In this document: piece after piece, positions 58,987-64,000 of the stretch
Layout of the letters: each line of letters opens with the position of its first letter
Position numbering within the stretch: the stretch's first letter is position 1
The notes under the pieces: generated by a model
The model's input: the letters and a program-made list of their open reading frames with translations, nothing else
Databases searched by the model: none
Told to the model about the DNA's origin: nothing
Made by a program: the position numbers and the translations under genes
NCBI RefSeq assembly: GCF_030547075.1
Contig: NZ_JAUOQH010000004.1
Coordinates: forward strand, 124,001-188,000
Direction of reading: 5' to 3'
Length of the DNA stretch: 64,000 bases
DNA from: Alteromonas sp. 1_MG-2023
Lineage (GTDB): Bacteria; Pseudomonadota; Gammaproteobacteria; Enterobacterales; Alteromonadaceae

Positions 58987-61095
58987 GTGTATTTGTTTGA
59001 AGGCTTAAAACAGAAAGTAATAAAGTACTTGCCTGCTGACCGAGTTCAGTTGGTACAAGAGGCGTTTGTGTTGGCTCAAGAAGCCCACGATGGCCAAATG
59101 CGCTCAAGTGGCGACCCTTATATTACGCACCCTGTTGCTGTTGCCAGTATTCTTGCCGACATGCATTTAGACCATGAAACCCTCATGGCAGCCTTGTTAC
59201 ACGACGTGATTGAAGACACCCATTACAGCCAAGAAGATCTTGCTGAAGCCTTCGGCGAAACCGTCGCTGAGTTGGTGGAAGGGGTAAGTAAGCTAGATAA
59301 AATTGCTTTTAGTAGTAAACAAGAAGCGCAGGCTGAAAACTTCCGTAAAATGATGATGGCTATGGTGCAAGACATTAGGGTTATCCTAATAAAGCTTGCC
59401 GACCGTACCCATAACATGCGCACACTAGGTTCGCTTCGCCCTGACAAACGCCGCCGTATTGCCTTAGAAACTCTTGAGATTTATGCTCCTATTGCCCATC
59501 GATTGGGTATTCACGATATTAAAAATGAGCTAGAAGATTTAGGTTTTCTTGCCATGTACCCGATGCGCCATCGCGCATTAAAATCGGCGGTGCGTCAAGC
59601 ACGTGGTAACCGCAAAGAAATAATAGAAAATATTCGTGAAGAGTTAAGTACCCGTATAACGGCGTATGAAATTGAGTCTGATGTACTTGGCCGCGAAAAA
59701 CACCTGTATTCTATCTACCGCAAAATGCGTAATAAAGAGCTAATGTTCAACGAGGTGATGGACATTTATGCGTTTCGCATAGTGGTAGACTCAGTGGATA
59801 ACTGTTATCGCTCGTTAGGTGCCATGCACGGTTTGTATAAGCCCATTGAAAACCGTTTTAAAGATTATATCGCTATTCCTCGTACCAATGGCTATCAGTC
59901 ATTGCATACGTCACTTATTGGCCCCCATGGTATTCCGGTCGAGATTCAAATTCGTACCCAAGAAATGGATCAAATGGCGGATAAAGGTGTAGCGGCACAC
60001 TGGCTTTATAAAGAGCCTGGCGACAATGGCACTACTGCGCAACTAAGAGCACGTAAGTGGATGCAGTCGTTGCTTGAGCTTCAGCAGTCAGCCAGTTCAT
60101 CGTTTGAATTTATTGAATCGGTTAAAACCGACCTATTCCCTGAAGAAATTTACGTATTTACCCCAGACGGCCGTATTATCGAACTGCCTATGGGCGCAAC
60201 CGCCGTAGATTTCGCCTATGCGGTACATTCAGACGTGGGTAATACCTGTGTTGGGGTGCGAGTAGAGCGTAGAAATTACAGTTTAAGTAAGCCGCTACAA
60301 AATGGCCAAACCGTAGAAATCATTACGTCACCAAAAGCCAAGCCAAATGCTAACTGGCTAAACTTTGTAGTGAGTGCTCGCGCACGTACTCGCATTCGCC
60401 AATATTTGCGTAAACAGCATTCTCAAGAAGCGGTGAACATGGGTAATCGCTTACTACGCCATGCACTAGGTGAAGTGAAACTGGACGATATTCCAGAGGC
60501 CGATATTGAGCGGGTGGTAGCAGAAACCAAGCATGACGATTTTGACTCATTACTTATCGATATAGGTTTAGGTAATGAACTTAGCGCTATTGTTGCTCGC
60601 AGACTGTTAGGTGAAAGTACAGATTTACCAGAGAAAAAAGGTAACGTGGCCATTCGCGGAACGGAAGGCTTATTGGTGCATTATGCCCGTTGCTGCCATC
60701 CTATCCCTGACGATGAAATTGTGGCGGTATTAAGCCCAGGTCGCGGTATGACCATTCACCAAATTGGTTGTAACAATATTCGTAAGCTGTCTAAAGAAGA
60801 GCCACAGCGCGTGTTACCTATGCGTTGGGACGAAGAACCACAAGGTGAGTTCAAGGCTTCACTGCGCATAGAATTGTTTAACCATCAAGGTACCCTTGCT
60901 ACGCTAACCAATACTATTTCGGGTAGCGACTCCAATATTATTGGACTGCAAACGGAAGAAAAAGAGAGTAACATCTACTTTATCGACATTGAGATTACCA
61001 CGCAAAATCGCGTGCATTTGGCAAGAGTAATGAAGAAAATTCGTACCATGCCAGAGGTTCAAAAAGTGTCACGTCACAGTCAGTCCAGACACTAA
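58987..61095 (+). CDS. spoT: Bifunctional (p)ppGpp synthetase/hydrolase SpoT
   Basis: A 702-residue stringent-response enzyme. The HD hydrolase domain (about 20-180) has its metal site intact (THPVAVASI and LLHDVIEDT), so it should break down ppGpp. The synthetase domain (about 225-350) has IPRTNGYQSLHTSLIGP. TGS (about 385-445), a zinc-finger-like region (HYARCCHPIPDDEI) and the C-terminal ACT domain follow. Start is GTG with CAGGAG upstream, beginning MYLFEGLK as in other SpoT proteins. Confidence 0.97.
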   Translation: MYLFEGLKQKVIKYLPADRVQLVQEAFVLAQEAHDGQMRSSGDPYITHPVAVASILADMHLDHETLMAALLHDVIEDTHYSQEDLAEAFGETVAELVEGVSKLDKIAFSSKQEAQAENFRKMMMAMVQDIRVILIKLADRTHNMRTLGSLRPDKRRRIALETLEIYAPIAHRLGIHDIKNELEDLGFLAMYPMRHRALKSAVRQARGNRKEIIENIREELSTRITAYEIESDVLGREKHLYSIYRKMRNKELMFNEVMDIYAFRIVVDSVDNCYRSLGAMHGLYKPIENRFKDYIAIPRTNGYQSLHTSLIGPHGIPVEIQIRTQEMDQMADKGVAAHWLYKEPGDNGTTAQLRARKWMQSLLELQQSASSSFEFIESVKTDLFPEEIYVFTPDGRIIELPMGATAVDFAYAVHSDVGNTCVGVRVERRNYSLSKPLQNGQTVEIITSPKAKPNANWLNFVVSARARTRIRQYLRKQHSQEAVNMGNRLLRHALGEVKLDDIPEADIERVVAETKHDDFDSLLIDIGLGNELSAIVARRLLGESTDLPEKKGNVAIRGTEGLLVHYARCCHPIPDDEIVAVLSPGRGMTIHQIGCNNIRKLSKEEPQRVLPMRWDEEPQGEFKASLRIELFNHQGTLATLTNTISGSDSNIIGLQTEEKESNIYFIDIEITTQNRVHLARVMKKIRTMPEVQKVSRHSQSRH

Positions 61096-61121
61096 CGTTT
61101 TAAAAATTTTTAGGATCTATT

Positions 61122-61508
61122 ATGTCTAAGTCTATTATTCAGACCGATAAGGCACCTGCCGCTATTGGTACTTACAGTCAAGCTGTTAAAGCCGGTACAA
61201 CAGTTTATCTTTCAGGTCAGATTCCATTGGTGGCAGAAACCATGGAAATGGTTTCAGATGACTTCTCAGAACAAGCTGTTCAGGTGTTTGAAAACTTAAA
61301 AGCGGTTTGTGAAGCTGCAGGTGGAAAAACTAACGACTTAGTAAAAGTGAATATTTTCCTTATCGATTTAGGTCACTTTGCTACGGTAAATGAAATTATG
61401 AGCCGTTACTTCAACAAGCCATACCCAGCTCGCGCTGCAGTACAAGTTTCGGCATTGCCTAAAGGCGCACAAATTGAAATCGACGGCGTGATGGAATTGC
61501 CGGAGTAA
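61122..61508 (+). CDS. ridA: RidA-family enamine/imine deaminase
   Basis: A 128-residue Rid protein that hydrolyses reactive 2-aminoacrylate and related imines from PLP enzymes. The key arginine lies in [21 protein letters not shown] and the N-terminal [12 protein letters not shown] is conserved. It lies 26 bases after spoT and 3 bases before trmH, so it is in the same transcript. In E. coli spoT is followed directly by trmH. Confidence 0.95.
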   Translation: MSKSIIQTDKAPAAIGTYSQAVKAGTTVYLSGQIPLVAETMEMVSDDFSEQAVQVFENLKAVCEAAGGKTNDLVKVNIFLIDLGHFATVNEIMSRYFNKPYPARAAVQVSALPKGAQIEIDGVMELPE

Positions 61509-61511
61509 TCC

Positions 61512-62243
61512 ATGTCGCCCGAGCGCTACCTTCGCATTCGAAGTGCGTTGGCAAAAAGGCAAACCGACCTGACGGTTTGCCTCGAAAATGTACATAAACC
61601 CCACAATGTATCGGCAGTGGTTCGAACCTGTGATGCCATTGGTATTCACCGTGTACATACCGTGTGGGAAGAGAAATACCAGTTTCGTGGCGACACCGCT
61701 ATGGGAAGCCAGCAATGGGTTCGGCAAACCAATCACGACAGTTTAGGTAATGCGATAGGCGCGCTAAAGCAACAAGGTATGCAGGTGTTAGTCACTCACT
61801 TGTCTGATACTGCCGTGGGCTTTCGTGAAGTTGATTACACTAAACCTACCGCGATTATTTTTGGTCAAGAACGTTACGGTGCTACCGACGACGCTATTGC
61901 CATGGCTGATCAAGATATCATCATTCCGATGGCGGGTATGGTGCAATCGTTGAATGTGTCTGTTGCGGCAGCGTTAGTGCTTTATGAAGCCCAGCGTCAA
62001 CGCGAACTGGCAGGCATGTACGATGTTGAGCACTTACCCGAAGAAGAATGCCAAAAACTCTTGTTTGAAAGAGGCTACCCCAGGCTGTGCGCCTTGAGTA
62101 AAACGAAGGGGGTTCCATACCCTGCCATTGACGATATAGGGCGTATTGATGCGCCGGCAAGTTGGTGGAAGCAGATGCAGTTAACGCCTGAAGCCTTACA
62201 TGCCCTATCTGACAATGACGAGGCTGTGTCTACTCGAGCGTAG
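61512..62243 (+). CDS. trmH: tRNA (guanosine(18)-2'-O)-methyltransferase
   Basis: A 243-residue SPOUT methyltransferase that methylates the ribose of G18 in tRNA. Motif 1 is ENVHKPHNVSAVVRTCDAIG; motif 2 IFGQERYGATDDAI; motif 3 IPMAGMVQSLNVSVAAAL, the trefoil-knot SAM site. The C-terminal TrmH extension is present. It lies between ridA and recG. Confidence 0.95.
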   Translation: MSPERYLRIRSALAKRQTDLTVCLENVHKPHNVSAVVRTCDAIGIHRVHTVWEEKYQFRGDTAMGSQQWVRQTNHDSLGNAIGALKQQGMQVLVTHLSDTAVGFREVDYTKPTAIIFGQERYGATDDAIAMADQDIIIPMAGMVQSLNVSVAAALVLYEAQRQRELAGMYDVEHLPEEECQKLLFERGYPRLCALSKTKGVPYPAIDDIGRIDAPASWWKQMQLTPEALHALSDNDEAVSTRA

Positions 62244-62388
62244 GCCAGCACAAACCCGCAGACGGCCAATACTGACCTTAAACCATACTCGCCAAGCTTC
62301 TCGCAATCTATTACACTTCGTTTCTAATAAATGATTGGTTTCATTACCCTAATGAAATCATACGCTTGTTTTAAGGAATGTCGGTCAA

Positions 62389-64000
62389 ATGCAAACTCTT
62401 GCCACCACGCCCATCACCGCCCTAAAAGGGGTAGGCGCTAAAGTGGCCGAAAAGCTGGCTAAAATTGGCTTATTTACCTTACAAGACGTGCTGTTTCACC
62501 TGCCGCTACGTTATGAAGACAGAACGCGGGTTTACAGTGTGGCCGAGTGCCGCCCTTTTACTCATGTTAGTGTGCAGGGCGAAGTAAAAAGCGCCGACAT
62601 CCAATACGGCAAAAAACGCATGTTAGTGGTGAAGCTAAGCGATGGTACAGGCACTATTACTTTACGCTTTTTTCACTTTGGCGCGGTACAACGCACGATG
62701 ATGACGCCGGGCAATGTTATTCGTTGCTTTGGTGAAGTTCGCACCGGTAAGTGGGGCATTGAAATGATGCACCCTGAATTTAAACTTATCGACGAAGATG
62801 CCCCGCTTGAAGCAGAATCATTAACGCCTGTTTACCCCACCACCGAAGGGGTAAAGCAACTTACTTTGCGAAACTTGACCGACCAAGCCCTTAAAATGTT
62901 AGATAAAGGCGCACTGGCCGACTTACTGCCTGAAGGTATGTATAGCGACCAGATTAGTCTAAATGAAGCATTACACGCAGTGCATCGGCCAGCCCCTGAT
63001 ACCGATGTGCACGAAATGGAAGAAGGGCTTCATCCTGCTCAGTACCGGTTAATTCTAGAAGAGCTTTTGTCACATCATTTAAGTGTACTAAAAGTACGCA
63101 AACTTTCAGATGCACAGCCTGGTATTAGCATAAAGGTAGACAAGCCCCTTATTGAAAAGATGTTGGCGCAATTGCCGTTCTCGCCGACAGGTGCCCAGCA
63201 GCGGGTAGTAGCAGACATTCAGCAAGATATGCAACACCCGCGTCCCATGATGCGCTTAGTTCAAGGGGACGTAGGCTCGGGGAAAACCTTAGTGGCAGCC
63301 CTAGCTGCGCTATCCGCTATTGGCGCAGGGCATCAAGTGGCATTAATGGCGCCTACCGAATTACTTGCCGAACAGCATGCGAACAACTTTCGAGAATGGT
63401 TTGCACCGCTGGGCATAGAAATAGGGTGGTTAGCCGGTAAACTTAAAGGCAAAGCTCGCACTGAAGTATTGTCCCGGCTTGAAAGTGGCGATGTGCAAAT
63501 GCTGGTAGGCACCCATGCTATCTTCCAAGAAAGCGTGACATACCAACAACTCGCCCTAGTGATTGTGGATGAACAACACAGATTTGGTGTGCACCAGCGC
63601 CTTGCGCTTCGCGATAAAGGCGAACAACAAGGGCGATACCCACACCAATTAATTATGACAGCAACCCCTATACCCAGAACACTGGCCATGACCGCATATG
63701 CCGACCTAGACACATCGGTTATCGACGAATTACCCCCTGGGCGAACGCCAGTGACCACCGTGGTATTACCCGATACACGTCGAGCCGATGTTATCGAACG
63801 GGTGCGCACAGCGTGCAAAGGTAGCGGCAGGCAGGCGTATTGGGTTTGTACCCTAATTGATGAATCGGAAGTATTGGAATGCCAAGCGGCTGAAGATGCC
63901 GCGGTTATTCTTCGCACTGCGTTGCCGGAACTTAACGTAGGTTTGGTGCATGGGCGCTTAAAGCCAGCTGAAAAGCTACAAGTCATGGCCGATTTTAAAG
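62389..64000 (+). CDS. recG: ATP-dependent DNA helicase RecG (3' partial)
   Basis: The gene starts at ATG 62389 with AAGGAA 12 bases upstream and runs off the right edge after 537 codons; full-length RecG is about 690. N-terminal PITALKGVGAKVAEKLAKIG opens the wedge domain. Helicase motifs: Walker A GDVGSGKTLVAA at about residue 290, MAPTELLAEQH, Walker B/DEAH-type VIVDEQHRFGV, and TATPIPRTLAM. It remodels stalled replication forks and Holliday junctions. The frame has no stop in the window. Confidence 0.96.
   Translation, partial: MQTLATTPITALKGVGAKVAEKLAKIGLFTLQDVLFHLPLRYEDRTRVYSVAECRPFTHVSVQGEVKSADIQYGKKRMLVVKLSDGTGTITLRFFHFGAVQRTMMTPGNVIRCFGEVRTGKWGIEMMHPEFKLIDEDAPLEAESLTPVYPTTEGVKQLTLRNLTDQALKMLDKGALADLLPEGMYSDQISLNEALHAVHRPAPDTDVHEMEEGLHPAQYRLILEELLSHHLSVLKVRKLSDAQPGISIKVDKPLIEKMLAQLPFSPTGAQQRVVADIQQDMQHPRPMMRLVQGDVGSGKTLVAALAALSAIGAGHQVALMAPTELLAEQHANNFREWFAPLGIEIGWLAGKLKGKARTEVLSRLESGDVQMLVGTHAIFQESVTYQQLALVIVDEQHRFGVHQRLALRDKGEQQGRYPHQLIMTATPIPRTLAMTAYADLDTSVIDELPPGRTPVTTVVLPDTRRADVIERVRTACKGSGRQAYWVCTLIDESEVLECQAAEDAAVILRTALPELNVGLVHGRLKPAEKLQVMADFK

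Noticed and set aside
63333..63986. 217-residue minus-strand open frame at the right edge
   Set aside because: It is antisense to intact helicase motifs of recG and rich in Ser, Arg and Cys with no recognisable motif. The real gene is recG on the plus strand.

Overview
The window looks like chromosome from a marine gammaproteobacterium of the order Alteromonadales (Alteromonas, Glaciecola, Paraglaciecola or Colwellia type). The reasons are the moderate base composition, the gmk-rpoZ-spoT-trmH-recG and hemCDXY blocks in the usual gammaproteobacterial order, many TonB-dependent receptors and LysR regulators, and the ycjX-ycjF pair. I found no tRNA, rRNA, CRISPR array, prophage or transposase gene. 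The taxonomic call is inference from gene content, not a search result.

Layout. 1-7 kb: the end of a TPR-sulfotransferase, a hybrid sensor kinase and a Fur-box-controlled siderophore receptor. 7-10.5 kb: LysR plus mmsA-mmsB, the distal steps of valine catabolism. 10.9-15.9 kb: an export operon matching Escherichia coli yhiI-rbbA-yhhJ. 15.9-25 kb: acyl-CoA dehydrogenase, LysR, metallo-beta-lactamase fold protein, AhpD-like protein, ycjX-ycjF, a ThrE-type exporter and a YHYH lipoprotein. 25-32 kb: a minus-strand thiamine operon thiC-thiDE-thiF-thiS-thiG-thiH behind a TPP riboswitch. 32-51.4 kb: the accessory region described below. 51.4-64 kb: hemYXDC, a GGDEF protein, an esterase, then gmk, rpoZ, spoT, ridA, trmH and the start of recG.

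The most interesting part is 32-51.4 kb. It holds a tight minus-strand operon for coenzyme F420: cofG, cofH, cofD, cofC, cofE, an NADPH:F420 reductase (npdG) and a luciferase-like F420-dependent oxidoreductase. Next to it lie steps 2 to 5 of reductive pyrimidine breakdown: dihydropyrimidinase, N-carbamoyl-beta-alanine amidohydrolase, beta-alanine:pyruvate aminotransferase and CoA-acylating semialdehyde dehydrogenase, with an NCS1 nucleobase transporter, a RutR-like TetR regulator and a LysR regulator. Step 1, the usual flavin/iron-sulfur dihydropyrimidine dehydrogenase (PydAB/PreTA), is absent from the window. The same 6-4-6 palindrome, close to the E. coli RutR site, occurs before the F420 operon, before the amidohydrolase operon (twice) and before a TonB receptor. 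A second palindrome, abutting the LysR gene, recurs before that receptor. My reading is one regulon in which NADPH is passed through F420 to a reductase that could carry out the missing uracil/thymine to dihydropyrimidine step. This is a hypothesis; the operators and gene layout are seen directly.

Stretches above about 300 bases without a gene: 10529-10867 holds only a terminator; 31634-32336 holds the TPP riboswitch, a palindromic repeat family and a terminator; 34656-35052 holds two operators and a long hairpin; 41715-42043 holds an operator and a terminator; 46696-47102 holds a hairpin and two operators.
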